Positions 12,501 to 23,951 are shown, numbered from the stretch's first letter. The stretch: 64,000 nt of DNA from Trema orientale (GCA_002914845.1 JXTC01000271.1:77351-141350), one strand, 5' to 3'. The notes: generated by a model from the sequence alone, not told the origin. A program made the numbers and translations.

Positions 12501-13152
12501 ACATTGACTCCTATCACCATATTAGCTATCTTCTTTCCCTGTGAGTTATGTCTTAAGAAGCTGCTCTTTAAAATTAGGATTCTTCTTTTTCTTTTCTTCG
12601 TGGGCTTGCAAGGAACCCAAGAGTTGTTCTATCATCATGGCTCCCAAATCTTTAGTTTCTTCAATGACAGTAATAATGTTCTCGAACTTTGGATCTAATG
12701 ATCAAAAAATCTTTTCTATGATCGCAACATTTTCTAATTTCTCAAACCCATGCTTCCTTGGTAGATGTTGAACTTAAGATTTTCTCAAACCCATCATCAT
12801 ATAAGGCTTAGTAGATGAGAAAGAGAGCTTTTTTGTCTCTCTTTCTTGAATCTTTTAAGCTATCATTTTGTGTTGAGGATAGTATCGCCTCATCTCGTGG
12901 CTCTTCGTAGTCTTTCTCTACTACCTCCCAGACATCATGTGCTCTAAGAAGTACCTTCATTTTGATAGTCCAATTATCAAAGTTACTGCCTTTAAGTGGT
13001 GGAACTTGAAAAGATGCTAAATTCCCAATAACCAAAGCTCTTAATAGAGTGAGATTTTGATAATTTTGACTACACAGATGGATCCAGAATATCAAAAAAA
13101 CCTTAGGCATGGCTAGTATATCGACTTGGTCAAAGTTAACCTTCTTAGTCAA
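9546..13152 (-). pseudogene. gag-pol of copia element 2, broken
   Basis: Read on the minus strand from high to low coordinates. Gag has FQVPPLKGSNFDNWTIKM (ORF 12808-13152). The zinc knuckle at 12291-12332 reads CYNYQKFSHYAREC, with the second zinc Cys changed to Tyr (12321-12323). The protease keeps its catalytic motif in WYLDTGTSNHMCG (DTG at 12159-12167) but runs into a stop a few codons later. The integrase tail lies at 10975-11235. RT has the catalytic YMDD at 10104-10115 inside LYMDDLIFTG. RNase H (KLIGYSDSNW) lies in 9546-9845. Several stops and shifts separate these pieces, so no full polyprotein is possible. Confidence 0.88.
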
Positions 13153-13493
13153 AGGTCAACAATGGTCAACGGCTCAGTCAAACGGCTCTGATAGCTTGGT
13201 CAATAGGCTTGGCCGCTCGGTTCTGACTCAGCTTAGACTCGGCTCAACTGAGTGAGTTGACTCAGTGCCTGGTAGCAAACTTATGGTGAATCATATTGGC
13301 TCGTTCAGACTCTGATTCAGCTAATCTTTATGGCAGTGTATTCATCTCATCGAGTTCTATTTGATATGCAATAGTAATAGGTTGTGAACAAATTGACCAC
13401 ACTCTCAATCTCAAGAAATCGTTTCTGATATGGAAGAGCAGTCAAAGTTGTATCCACAAAACATACATAGAATTTCAAGAGATTTCTCACAAC

Positions 13494-13508
13494 CTCGTTC
13501 TGATACCA
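13494..13508 (-). promoter_or_regulatory. Primer binding site of copia element 2
   Basis: On the minus strand TGGTATCAGAACGAG starts three bases inside the 5' LTR. TGGTATCAGA matches the 3' end complement of plant initiator tRNA-Met, the usual copia primer. Confidence 0.8.
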
Positions 13509-13511
13509 TTT

Positions 13512-13956
13512 TGTTAGAAATAAGACAAGCTTTATTAATCATTCAAATATTATTATAAGAGAAAATTCTCAATTTCACTAAAAGCTATGCTTCTTTTCTT
13601 TCTCACTTCATTCTTAGAAGCTTTGCTTCTTATTTAATACTTAGAACTCAAATGGGAATGGGTTATAGTTAGTACAAACCATTCTCAACAACACAAAGTA
13701 GTCTAATTAAATAAATACAAAAATTACAAATACCACACACTAAATCTAATACAAATTACATGATTCATAAGTAGAATTTTCTAGGACTTGGGTTATTTTT
13801 CTAATTGTGCTTCTCTTTTGTGGGTTTTGACGAATTTGAGCCAATGGGTGCTCAAATAGTTAGACTCTATGTTGGTAGACTTGGATCAAATTTTGGGTTG
13901 AACTTCAATTGAGACTTGATTTTGAAGTTGGGCCTAAAATAAGTTTATTTTCAACA
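13512..13956 (-). repeat. 5' LTR of copia element 2
   Basis: On the + strand it begins TGTTAGAAATAAG and ends TTTTCAACA (445 bp). It aligns with 8685-9163. The position of the TATA box in the other LTR reads CTATAACCC here because a few bases are missing, so the promoter LTR has lost its TATA core. Confidence 0.88.
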
Positions 13957-14640
13957 ATACTTGTATGTTGAAGATGATGATGAAGCATGAATTTAAATTA
14001 TTGTTTTCTTGACTATTATTTATTGATATATATTTAATGGTGATCACAAAAATTGTACGATTGGTTCAATGGTTGGAATTTTTGATCTTTTAAACATATA
14101 ACTATTTTACAAAATAGAAACTTTTTGGACATTTTGCAAATAAACTCGCAACTTCCAAATAAGTAAAAGTTTCATGCTTTCATTAGCTCTAGCTTCGGTC
14201 ATGACAAAGCTTATTTGTAATCTATCATGAACGTAAGCAATTGGGAAAATGCACGTTATCTACTTATATTCTTTATTTTCTCTATGTGTGCGCTTTATAT
14301 ATAAATTCATTTTAGAATTTAGATAGAAATTGTTTTTCCTATGTGGGTGTTGAAATATTAACTAATATGATCAGTAAGTCCTTACTTTTCAACTGGTAGA
14401 ACATAATTTTCTATAAATAAATTTACCGATGATATGTATGGCTTTAAGAAATAATTTACTTTCTCTACCAGTTGTCAAAAAATTTATTAATTTTTACCCT
14501 AAAAAAATTGTCTTTAATTACATAGCCCCTATAACAATGGTTAGCAAAATATGGGATAAGAACTAAAAAACAACTCTTGAGATTTTATGAAAATATGTTA
14601 AGAAAAGAGGTTAAGATTTTATGTCTAAAGTGTATAACTC
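13957..14640. other. Intergenic, nothing recognised
   Basis: AT-rich spacer between copia element 2 and a Tourist-like MITE. I see no coding potential and no clear repeats. Confidence 0.5.
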
Positions 14641-14643
14641 TTA

Positions 14644-14937
14644 TGCTACGTTTGGAACCTGAATTTTTAGAGGGAAAGAAAAAAAAAATCACAAGAGATT
14701 TTATTTTCTCTTGTTTGGATTCTAACAAAAAAGGATAGAAATTTTGTTTCAAAAATAGCAAAAGTTAGATTTGATGCCATTTTCTGCTATATAGAATTTG
14801 GGCACATTGTTTAATAAAGCCAAAGGTTTCAAAATAAAGCTCTATATAGTTGTAGAAAAACTATTTTCCTCTTTATTTTTCTTTGATTTTGTCCTCACAA
14901 TTGTTTTTCCTTCAAAATTCGGGATCCAAACAGAGCC
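14644..14937. mobile_element. Tourist-like (PIF/Harbinger) MITE, copy 1
   Basis: The ends are inverted: TGCTACGTTTGGAACCTGAA at the left, and the complement of the right end starts GGCTCTGTTTGGATCCCGAA. About 19 of 24 positions match. A TTA trinucleotide flanks both ends (14641-14643 and 14938-14940), the usual PIF/Harbinger target duplication. At 294 bp with no open frame it is non-autonomous. Related sequences occur at 17456, 17912-18269 and 51366-51420. Confidence 0.75.
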
Positions 14938-15027
14938 TTAACGATATAGGAGAGTATAAATTCTATCGATTTTAGGGTTTCTAATATTTCTAACTACAAA
15001 AATGAAAAAAGAATTCCAATTCCCGTG

Positions 15028-15285
15028 CCGCTTTTTTTTTAAGAAAAATACCACTTTTTAAGAAATTTTTAGAAAAATATTATTTTTAAAATGGTTACTA
15101 GTTACTAGTATCTGAAAACTGGTTACCGGTTACCAGTTACCAATTATATACTAGTTATAAATATATTTGGTTATTAGTTATCAGTGCTCGAAAACTGGTT
15201 ACCAGTTATGAGTTACTATTTTACAAAATTCTATTTTTCTTAAAAAAATTTAAAAAGTGGTATTTTCCTAAAAAATACCGTAGCG
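15028..15285. repeat. Palindromic TTACTAG-type foldback repeat, copy 1
   Basis: Both ends are inverted copies of a CCGCT..AAAATACCACTTTTTAA block (15028-15080 against 15230-15285). The middle is packed with GGTTACTAGTTACC-like words in both orientations. The same design recurs at 61190-61430 and 61585-61825, and the word set fills 56745-57850. It looks like a non-autonomous foldback family; I cannot name it. Confidence 0.6.
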
Positions 15286-17455
15286 GATCTGAAAAAACTG
15301 AGCCTACCATAGATTTCCAATTCCTTTCTGAGAAATTTAGGTAGATGACCAAAATTTTAAATTTGATTAAGTAGATGTCTATTTTTAAAATTTTATAGCT
15401 AAATGTCTAGGTATATATATTTTTACACTTGGTAGATTCACATATTTACCAATTTTAGTTACTGTACTGAAATGCACTAGTATATAATTTTTTATAATTA
15501 GTATATACAATTTTACACTTGGTATATAAGCATATATACTGGACATTTTGCTATAGCATTTGACAAAAGGGCATTTACTAAAATTGGGCCCAGAATTTGG
15601 TCACATTTCTATGAGCCCCTTCTTTTCTAAAAACATTGTACATGGCCTAATTTTCAGTATAGTTTGTGAAAATATATTAAAAAAAGGCATAAAAGTTTTA
15701 AAATTTTGCAAATTTACGTGTATAATATAATTACTTTTGAAAAAATATTTAGAATCATAAGTTACAAGTTTTCTATAAAATATTACATTTTTTTATTTCA
15801 TCAATTTGATTAGTTTGGTCAGAATTTTCATATAACATCTACTAAAAATAAGTCAAATATTAAATAATACATGATAAAATGACTAAGTCATGATAGATAA
15901 TGACAAAAAAATTCTTTTGGGACAAATATAAATTTGGAAGAAAAATAAAAATTAGAGTAAAGAAAATAAAACTGTTGAAAATTATTAGTCATATAGTCAA
16001 GAAATATGTACGTATATAATATGTTTTCAGTAAAAATATTTTTACACACTTTTAATAAAAATAGTTATTTTTATTATGTCATTTTACACAGTGTTACATG
16101 TATAATACAGATTTCTTATAATAAAAGTGCTAAGTGCACTTGTAACTCTTACCTCTCTAGATTACTTTAATTTATAGTGCTATATAAATGCCTAACTCTC
16201 TAGGTTACTTCTCTGTTAGAGAGGAAGATCTTAGATCTCTCGTGATCTCCTTTGTTTTTGCAGTAAGATTTTGTTTTCGTTTTGTGTTTTCCTTTCTATT
16301 AATTACTCAATATGTGTGAAGGTACGTAGTTTCATCATTATAAATTTAGATCTATGATATACATCTTGTTCCACAATCTAGATCTAGCTTAATTATTTTC
16401 TGTATAGCATTGTGTTTATCTTTTAGATTTGGAAATAAGTTTCAGATGTTGGATGATTTTATGCCAACGAATATGATCTCTCCGGAAGATCCTTCACCAA
16501 CATGAGTCGAAAGAGACAACTTAGTTGGTGGACAGTAAATTGGGAAGAGAAATATATGGAACTTAGTTTGAATTTGCATGTTATCTTATCTGTATCTCGC
16601 TTGTCTTCTTTTCCTTCCATGGTCATCATAAGACATGATAGTTGACTGATAGTGATAGTGATTGTTATGGATCATCTGTAATTCGATATTTGTACTGGCA
16701 AATTTATTTGGATACAATGCTTAATTATTTGATGGAATATTGAAATTACTCCGACATTCAAAATATATATACACATATATGCACGAATATATATATATAT
16801 ATATAACTACTCTAAAAATATTGTCGCAACAGTTGTCGCATTTAGAAAACATTAGGTATGTTGACAATCAAGAGTACCCTTGTCTCGAGGAAATAGTGAA
16901 GGGATAAACGAGACAATAAGTCAATAGAATTTTGTATCTATCTTAATTTTTCAAAAGGTTGGAGGGCTACTTCGTAAGTAATATTGCTCAAATAATTTCC
17001 TCAAAAAATAAAATTATTGCTCAAATCAGGGAAAAGAATCCATCCATTTTGCCTGTACTTTTCGAGCAAATTTATATTTCAAATTTTTTGGCACCATTCT
17101 CAGTGGAAGAACCTCTAGGAATTGCTTTGCTCATCCTCCATCACTATAACACTTACGATTGATTTCATTGGATGCAACCACCAAAAGAAAATGTATGTTT
17201 TGCCAAATAAAAATATGAAATTAATATTAAGCACCAGCTAGCTCGCCTTGAGAAAATTAAAAAGCCAAACCTATATATCCACTTGGAAACAAACAGTCGT
17301 CAACGACACTAGTAATCCAATCTCAGAAAGCTGGAGATGAATGATGATATCTCTTGAATGAAAATTTTATTAACTGAGAAATGACGAAAGAGAATATATG
17401 CATATGGTTGACATCAGCATGAATAATCTTTTGGTGTAAGAGAGTGGATTTCTTA
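15286..17455. other. Intergenic, no gene recognised
   Basis: AT-rich. A TATA-like CTATATAAATGCC lies near 16188, but no gene follows. A very short frame at 16447-16505 (ending PEDPSPT) has a Kozak-poor ATG and no recognisable homology. A (TA)n run is at 16789-16804. Confidence 0.5.
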
Positions 17456-17500
17456 GGCCTGTTTGGAACTGAATTTTTTTAGGACAAGAAACCAAGTATT
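17456..17500. mobile_element. Tourist-like MITE end, fragment
   Basis: GGCCTGTTTGGAACTGAATT directly after TTA (17453-17455) matches the terminal repeat of the MITE at 14644-14937. I found no matching opposite end nearby, so this is a fragment or a solo end. Confidence 0.5.
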
Positions 17501-17911
17501 CCAACAATTGACTAATAAAGAGGATGTTTTATTTTTAAATGACATAATTACTATTTGATCTAAGTTGCCAACTTGCCAAACACTGCTACACTACTTTATG
17601 CGCTGAGAGCATTTTGTAACTATTGGCAATAAAGGTGTATCTTAGTAAAAAAGAAAGAATGTGTTTGCACTGATCATATTTATGCATGATCAATGTTTCA
17701 TAATAATTTCATAACCTTTTGTTTCTTTTACTCATGTAGTTTGGTTACTGGCTAGCTAGCTAGTAACACATATACCAGGGAAAATACAAAAAACTTCCTA
17801 TGTGTTATAGGGAAATACAAGTTTCAACCTTTTCGTTTATAGAAATGCAAAATATCTCCTTTCAGTTTGCCAAAACCAATGCGAGGCTTTTGGTATTTTC
17901 CCAATATACTA

Positions 17912-18269
17912 GGCTCCGTTTAGAACCTAAATTTTTGGAGGAAAAAAATAAGAGAAAAATCAAGGAAAAACAAAGAAGAAAAGATCTTTCCAAAATCATA
18001 TAGAGCTTTGTTTTTATATTTTTCTCTTTTCTAATCAATTTGTCAAAATTTTATATACTAAGCTTTGATATCTAACAAGACCAATTAAGATAATTTTGCA
18101 AATTTTGTTTATGAGATAGACTTTGTTATATATAAACCAAACACGATCAAACGGAAGGGCTTCATATGAATTTACTGCTATATACCTAGACTTCCATAGA
18201 AAAAAAAAAAAAAAAAAAAAAAACCTCTTCTTTTGTTTGAATCCAAACAAAAGAAAATAGAATCTCGCA
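17912..18269. mobile_element. Tourist-like MITE, copy 2, inverted relative to copy 1
   Basis: GGCTCCGTTTAGAACCTAAA at the left end matches the right end of copy 1 in complement, and shared interior words (ATATAGAGCTTTGTTTT, ATCCAAACAAAAGAAAATAG) follow in the same inverted order. The right end (AATCTC then GCA, next to TAA) looks as if the last 40 or so bases were deleted. A run of 23 A lies at about 18200-18222. Confidence 0.65.
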
Positions 18270-19527
18270 TAAGAATCGAGCTAAATCGTTTGGCTGCTCG
18301 TGAAGAATTTCAAGTAAATGGACATTATTCACCCTTTACCAAAGAGATTCAAGAAGCACATCCTCCAAATGGATTCAAAATGCCAACCATTATAGCATAT
18401 GAAAGAAAAATTGATGCACATGATCACATATCTCATTTTTTTTCAAGATCTTAGCTGGGGAGCTTGCGCCTATAGCAAGATTGTTCATCCAGTTAGAAGT
18501 CAAGCAGATTGCCTATAGCAAGATTATTCATGAAACTTTTGCTTTCTGTTTTGATTAGTTCTGATAGATATATTGGTAGATGAAAAAATTGTCATGGTAT
18601 ATATTAATATATACCTAAATCTTTTTATATATAATCGTAGTATACGAACATATATAATAAGTTCAAAATCTTATGAACTATGAAGAAAAATATATGTACT
18701 ATCTTTTAGTTGAATTATAAAGTATGAAGATATATACATAGTTCAAATGCTTGTAAATCTATCCTACATGTCTTGATATATAGCGGTTTTTATTTGTTCT
18801 TTCTTTAGTGTTGCTTTATGTGCTTTTCTTTTGTATCTTTTTTTACGGTGGTTCTATGTTTGATTCTTTCTTATACAAGAGTAGAATAGAATTGTGTTAG
18901 CTATATGAGAATTCATCTTAAAATTATCTATCATATACATAATTTTATCTATTATATAGCAATTTATATTTACTGCAACCATAAATTTATCTATATTTAT
19001 TAAAAAAAAAAAAGACATCAAGACAACAAAAAAAAAATCTATCATAATATTAAAAATATTTACCACATGCATAATTTTATCTACTATAATATTAAAATAA
19101 TCTATCATACAAATAAGTATATAAACTATACACATAATCTTATAAACTATACACAACCATAATAATTGATAATTTTTGAACAACACACATAACTTTATGA
19201 ACTAAACCCATAGTTTTATGAACCAAACAAGAATAATAATTGAAATTAAGAAAATAAAAAACTTTTTTCACTCCAATCATACACACATGGATATATATAT
19301 ATATATATATATCCAAGTGAAGAACTTTTATTGCATGTATTCATAGTTTTATGAACTGAACAAATAATATATGAATCACACACATAAATAGAATAATTCA
19401 TAAATTTTTCAACTACTCATATAACTTCATGAACTGAACACATAATTTTATGAACCAAACAAGAATAACAACTGAAATTAAGATTTGAGTTTAATAAATC
19501 TATGTATATATACATTTACATATATAC
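18270..19527. other. Intergenic with a duplicated 63-bp AT-rich block
   Basis: No gene recognised. CATAACTTTATGAACTAAAC onward (19188-19250) is repeated with few changes at 19421-19483, about 233 bp apart. A (TA)n palindrome flanked by CATGGATA and TATCCA is at about 19287-19314. Confidence 0.55.
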
Positions 19528-19906
19528 TATAGGGTAAACTACCAAAAAAAAAAATACCGTAAGATTTGGGTATTCTGCAATTTAAATCTCAAAATTTAGA
19601 TTCTTTAATATAGTACCCTTAAATTAAGAATTTTTGAAAATTAATACCCTAAGTTGACTTTTTGAATAACTTAAACCGGTAAAAGACAATAATATCCTCA
19701 AAATTAAGGAGAATTATATGAACTTAACAAAATTTTAATAAAGCTATAGTATTATTTTTTTGTTACTAAAATTTGCCAAAAAGTCGGTCAGGGTATTAAT
19801 TTTAGAAATTCTTAATCTCAAGATATTATTTTACAGAGTCTAAATTTCAGGATTTAAATTGCAGAACACTCAAATTTTAAAGTATTTTTTTATAGTTCGC
19901 CCTATA
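19528..19906. mobile_element. Long terminal-inverted-repeat element (non-autonomous)
   Basis: About 135 bp at each end are inverted copies. Examples are TATAGGGTAAACTACC at the left against TATAGGGCGAACTATA in the complement of the right, and GACTTTTTG against GACTTTTTGG at the inner ends. Total length is 379 bp with no open frame. Long inverted repeats suggest a Mutator-type MITE, but I cannot see a clean target duplication. A solo LTR inserted immediately to its right. Confidence 0.65.
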
Positions 19907-19911
19907 ACATA

Positions 19912-21987
19912 TGTTTTAGGATTTTCCCAATTTTTGGGATTAATCCTAAAACGAGAATTAGTAATAATTAAGCACGTAATTAGCAAGACATAATCAAACT
20001 TAGTAAAACTACACGTGCCATGGGACAAACGACATAAACTCAAGAAAACGACATGTAGTTTGGCTAGAACTACATGTCATTTGAGCTCTTTTCTACCCAT
20101 ACTCGAACTACAAGTCGTTGAAGACCAACTACATGTCACTTGGGGCCGGACTACCTGCCGTTTTGGGAGCTCCTCTAGCCGAAGCTAAATTGCATGCTGT
20201 TTAGACTACATGCAAGCTACGTGTAGCTTATGCACAAGTTATCCACTAATGCTAGACAATTCTAGAGAATTCAAGAAGCTTCCTACTTGCTCATCAAGAC
20301 CTTATAGCTACAATTACTTGTTGTCTAAGTCCTTTTGCACTAAGCTAGCTTAAGCTAACAAGAGTTTGACACCTAATCCCCTTGTCTATTAAGATAAAGC
20401 TAGCTAATAGATGCTTGGCACCTCAATCCCTTGTAGTAGAAGTCCCCTTCTTCTATAAGGTATTTTTGGCCTATAAATAGAGAGGTAATTTTCTCATTTG
20501 TAAGCTTATGAGCATACACTATCTATAATACCACTACTTTTATTTGCTTTCAACCGGCTCTCCCTCTATCTCTCTCTTTCTCTTTCGTGCATGCATCAAA
20601 GCTATCACCATCATCTTGTTGTCTTCCTAATTCCCACTGTGGTTATATCTCCACACACAAATCCAAAGTCTTGATTAATTGTGTTCATATTACCACTAGA
20701 TATCACCACCACCTCTCGTTACTTTGTCCAAACTGTGGGACAAGCATCATTACCAATGCCATCTTTCCTTTCCCCTTCTATTTCTGTGGCCCAATATCTT
20801 CAACACCATCACCAACCTTTGCTTTGTTTCTAACCTGTGGTCCAAGATTTACATCTCCATCACTACCTTGGTTTATTTGATAACCCAAAGCTAAGTTTTC
20901 ATCCTTCTTTCTTTTTATTTCCTTGTTATTATCACCATTAGCTTCATCTCACTTTTATTTGCATGTATCTTATATAGCCTGGTCACCAAGTCTTCACACC
21001 TACACGTACATACATCTTTATATACATATCTTTTTATTCTAGTTTTACATAAATATATGTATATATACATACCTATTTTTTCATGTCCATGCATGTGTAA
21101 GTTTTGATTAGTAAGTCCTTTTAGTGTTGATATTTCCCTAAATATTTATATAGGCTTAGCTACTTTTGCATGTCTGTTTCTTAAGCCCATACTAGTTTAT
21201 TCACATATCCTAGACCCGATAATTAGTTTTATGTCACTTTCTTATTAATCGATTATCTTTATGCTATTTTCTATCATCCCGTTACATTTAGGTTACTATT
21301 TTCCATTAACTTGTTTTGTAAGTTTCCTTGCATGCAATCTCTAACCCTTACACTTCAGTGATTTGTCGGCCCCGAGCTACTCTTCTCGAACTCCATGCTC
21401 GACCTGTGGTACAAGTTCGGGATTTTGTGTTCTTCTGCTATCCTTAAATTATTTCTGTTATTATTATTGCTGTTATTTTTATTGTCTCTAACCTCTTTAT
21501 TTTCTGTGTTTAACCTCTAGTTGACATCATAGTCAGTTTATTCGCCTCCGTCAACTAGATTCTTCTATCATTACCGCCTTATTATATTATTGTCGATCTG
21601 TAAGCTAGTTACCCCTGCAACCGCCTACGTACAGGGACACCATAGGAAGTGTCATTTTCTATATCGACCGTTTATCGGGACTTCGATACGTAGTGTCAGA
21701 GTTGTGATAGCATTTACGTTATTATTACACCATCATTATTATTATACCATTGTTATTATATTGTAACTACGTTATCCCTGCAACCGCTAATATGACAAGG
21801 ACTCTGTGGGAAATGTCGTTTTCTATATCGACGGCCTATCAGGACTTCGACACGTAAATAGTGTTGTGATAGCTCTTACACCTGTACACTCTTTGTAATC
21901 TAACTATAGTCCCAGTTATTTCCTACTTTGCTTTAATTAATCACAGGTCTTATTAATTAATCAGAACACAAGGTCCGACCCCGAACA
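19912..21987 (+). mobile_element. Solo LTR, 2.08 kb, with ACATA target duplication
   Basis: It starts TGTTTTAGGA and ends CCCCGAACA. The 5-bp ACATA occurs exactly outside both ends (19907-19911 and 21988-21992). No primer binding site, tract or coding region lies inside, so this is a single LTR left by LTR-LTR recombination. A TATA box (CTATAAATAGAGAGG) near 20471 puts the U3 at about 560 bp and orients it on the + strand. The U3 carries a cluster of CTACATGTC-like motifs (20008-20230). The downstream part has an imperfect direct repeat of about 100 bp (21608-21710 and 21771-21870). The parent superfamily is not clear from the LTR alone. Confidence 0.85.
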
Positions 21988-22264
21988 ACATATTATGCAA
22001 AGCTTTGCTATCTCCGACGTTATAATTCACAATATATAAATTGATAATCATCAATTTATTTTTGTATGTAAACAGAGGAACATTTACAAAGAAGAGTTCT
22101 GACATTTCCATGATGCCAATTGAAAAAGATTATTTTTGCAAGGATGGTGGGGAAGTGAGAGTAAACCCCTATCTTCAAACTTCCAGTTTAGGCTTTGTGC
22201 ATTCAATTAAGGGATAATAACATTAAAATACCTTGATTTTTAACTTTTCTGAAAAAAAAAAAAA

Positions 22265-22445
22265 TCATGACTTTTGAATGTCTGCAAAATAATACCCTCA
22301 TTTTTAAATTTCTACAAAATAATATCCTGATTTTTGAATTTCTACAAAATAATACTCCCATTTTTGAATTCTGCAAATTAATATCCTAATAATTAAAATT
22401 CTTGTAGATTAACAATCTAACATTTGAAATTCCTATAAATTTATA
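22265..22445. repeat. Degenerate tandem array, about 30-bp unit, six copies
   Basis: Successive units follow TTCTACAAAATAATATCCTG plus a T-rich tail of about ten bases, with drift in each copy. The unit vocabulary resembles the arms of the inverted-repeat element at 19528-19906, so the array may derive from it. Confidence 0.6.
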
Positions 22446-22874
22446 ACCTTAATGCCCAATTAATTGATTTTAATTATAAACAGATGGTATAGCCATCATC
22501 AACTTAATTAAAATTTATTAAATAATAATAAAATTTTTAAAAAATATTTGTAGTTAGCTTATTTCACTTTTTATTAAAAAAAAAGTAAAAAATAAGAACG
22601 AGAGGTAAAAATAATTAATTATAAAAAAAATGTTTTTGTCAAAAAGTTAAAAGTGAGTGTATTTTTCCATGATTAACCCTTCAATCAAATCATTTTATTT
22701 GATATCCAGAGTTTGAAAATGGCTTGACCCTCGCAATAGGGATAATAACATTTTTATACCCTATATTTGACTTTTTGTTCAATTAAACCTTTTATTATCG
22801 TTATTATCAACATTATCTTTTTTATTTAAGATTTTTGACAAATTTATGCCATGTTTAAATTTGGAACCATGTTT

Positions 22875-23046
22875 GAGGATGGCTACGGTAGGGGTGTCCC
22901 TACGTAGGGTCATATCTTAATTATCGTTGGATGGGAATCTGTAGGGAATAACGGGAATCTGTAGAGAATCTATTTATATATAGATTCCCATCCAACGGTG
23001 GATAGACAGGGCCCTACGTAGGGGCGCCCCTACTGTAGACGCGCCC
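22875..23046. mobile_element. Mutator-type MITE, copy A, 9-bp target duplication
   Basis: ACCATGTTT flanks both ends (22866-22874 and 23047-23055). The termini are inverted around CTACRGTAGGGG and CCCTACGTAGGG. An inner perfect 15-bp inverted repeat, GTTGGATGGGAATCT, lies at 22926-22940 and 22982-22996, so almost the whole 172 bp can fold. A 9-bp duplication is characteristic of Mutator-superfamily insertions. A second copy is at 50574-50726. Confidence 0.8.
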
Positions 23047-23573
23047 ACCATGTTTAACTCGTTAATGTACTAAAATACCCTTCTTAAAAATTTTAACATT
23101 CGTACTTAACTTGTAATTCGAATTTTAAAATTAGTTTAAAATGACCAATATTAAAGAAAAATCTGGAAGGAAAAAAAAAAAAAAAAACCGACACTTGATC
23201 TTCTTCCGCTTCCCCTTCTCTCCCCTCTCACCCTATTTGTTTTTCTTAGTATCAACCAATTCTTCGCACAAAATGGAATGACACTACAATAAGTTTAAGA
23301 AATATAACGAAGCAAAAATAAATAAACAAATTTATAAAGAATTAAAATGTATAACGAAACAAAAAATTAACAAAAGTTTAAACAAGAGTTGTGTTGGTTG
23401 TTCGACGTACTTTGATCCATAAGTACAAGCCGTTAGGAAAAACAAACTTTATTACAAATATTTAAGTTGTCTGTCTCTCTATGAAACTAAATGATTGCAT
23501 TATATATCTCTTCGCTTTCAAGTATACGTACAAACAACACCCATTATCTGGGATCTCGGTCCTAGATTCGAGT

Positions 23574-23806
23574 TACACCGAGAGTAAGCGTGAAAACATA
23601 TTGTCCCTAATAGTATAGGGTGGGGATTGATTAGTAGTAAGTATTTTCTTTTAATTTGTAATAAGTGGAAGTCATTAGTTAAGTACTACTTTTTTTAAAA
23701 AAAAATTGAGTCACACCTGGAGTAAACGTGAAAACTATTGTCCCCAATGGAGTAGGGTAGGAATTGGATAGTAATAAGTATTTTCGTTTAATTTGTAATA
23801 AGTGAA
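23574..23806. repeat. Tandem duplication, about 135-bp period
   Basis: 23574-23668 and 23709-23806 share GTYACACC.GAGTAA.CGTGAAAAC, a TAGGGTRGG block and AAGTATTTTC.TTTAATTTG in the same order, with moderate divergence. Confidence 0.65.
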
Positions 23807-23821
23807 GTATCACTTTTTTTA

Positions 23822-23855
<34 letters not shown>

Positions 23856-23859
<4 letters not shown>

Positions 23860-23920
23860 GTACAAACATTTCCAGCAAAAAGTATAGAGCAAACATATCT
23901 CCAATGATATTNATATACCA

Positions 23921-23951
<31 letters not shown>

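Larger units (their letters stand above)
8685..13956 (-). mobile_element. Complete but inactive Ty1/copia element, minus strand
   Basis: Two related LTRs (8685-9163 and 13512-13956) flank about 4.35 kb. On the minus strand the order is LTR, primer binding site, gag, protease, integrase, RT, RNase H, polypurine tract (complement CCCTCCTT at 9164-9171), LTR. The integrase C-terminal segment (KTPQEAWSGQKT, VFRSIAHVHVPDEHKTKLDD) resembles Tnt1-type copia elements. Stops and frameshifts run throughout. LTR lengths differ (479 and 445 bp) and many substitutions separate them, so the insertion is not recent. I see no matching 5-bp target duplication (TCACC left, ATACT right). Confidence 0.93.

Noticed and set aside
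16447..16505. Small peptide frame ending PEDPSPT with an upstream TATA-like box
   Set aside because: Too short to judge and without recognised homology; the TATA-like sequence is expected by chance in AT-rich DNA.
20587..20880. 97-residue open frame on the + strand
   Set aside because: It lies inside the solo LTR downstream of its TATA box, has no domain and is C/T-rich leader sequence; no gene.
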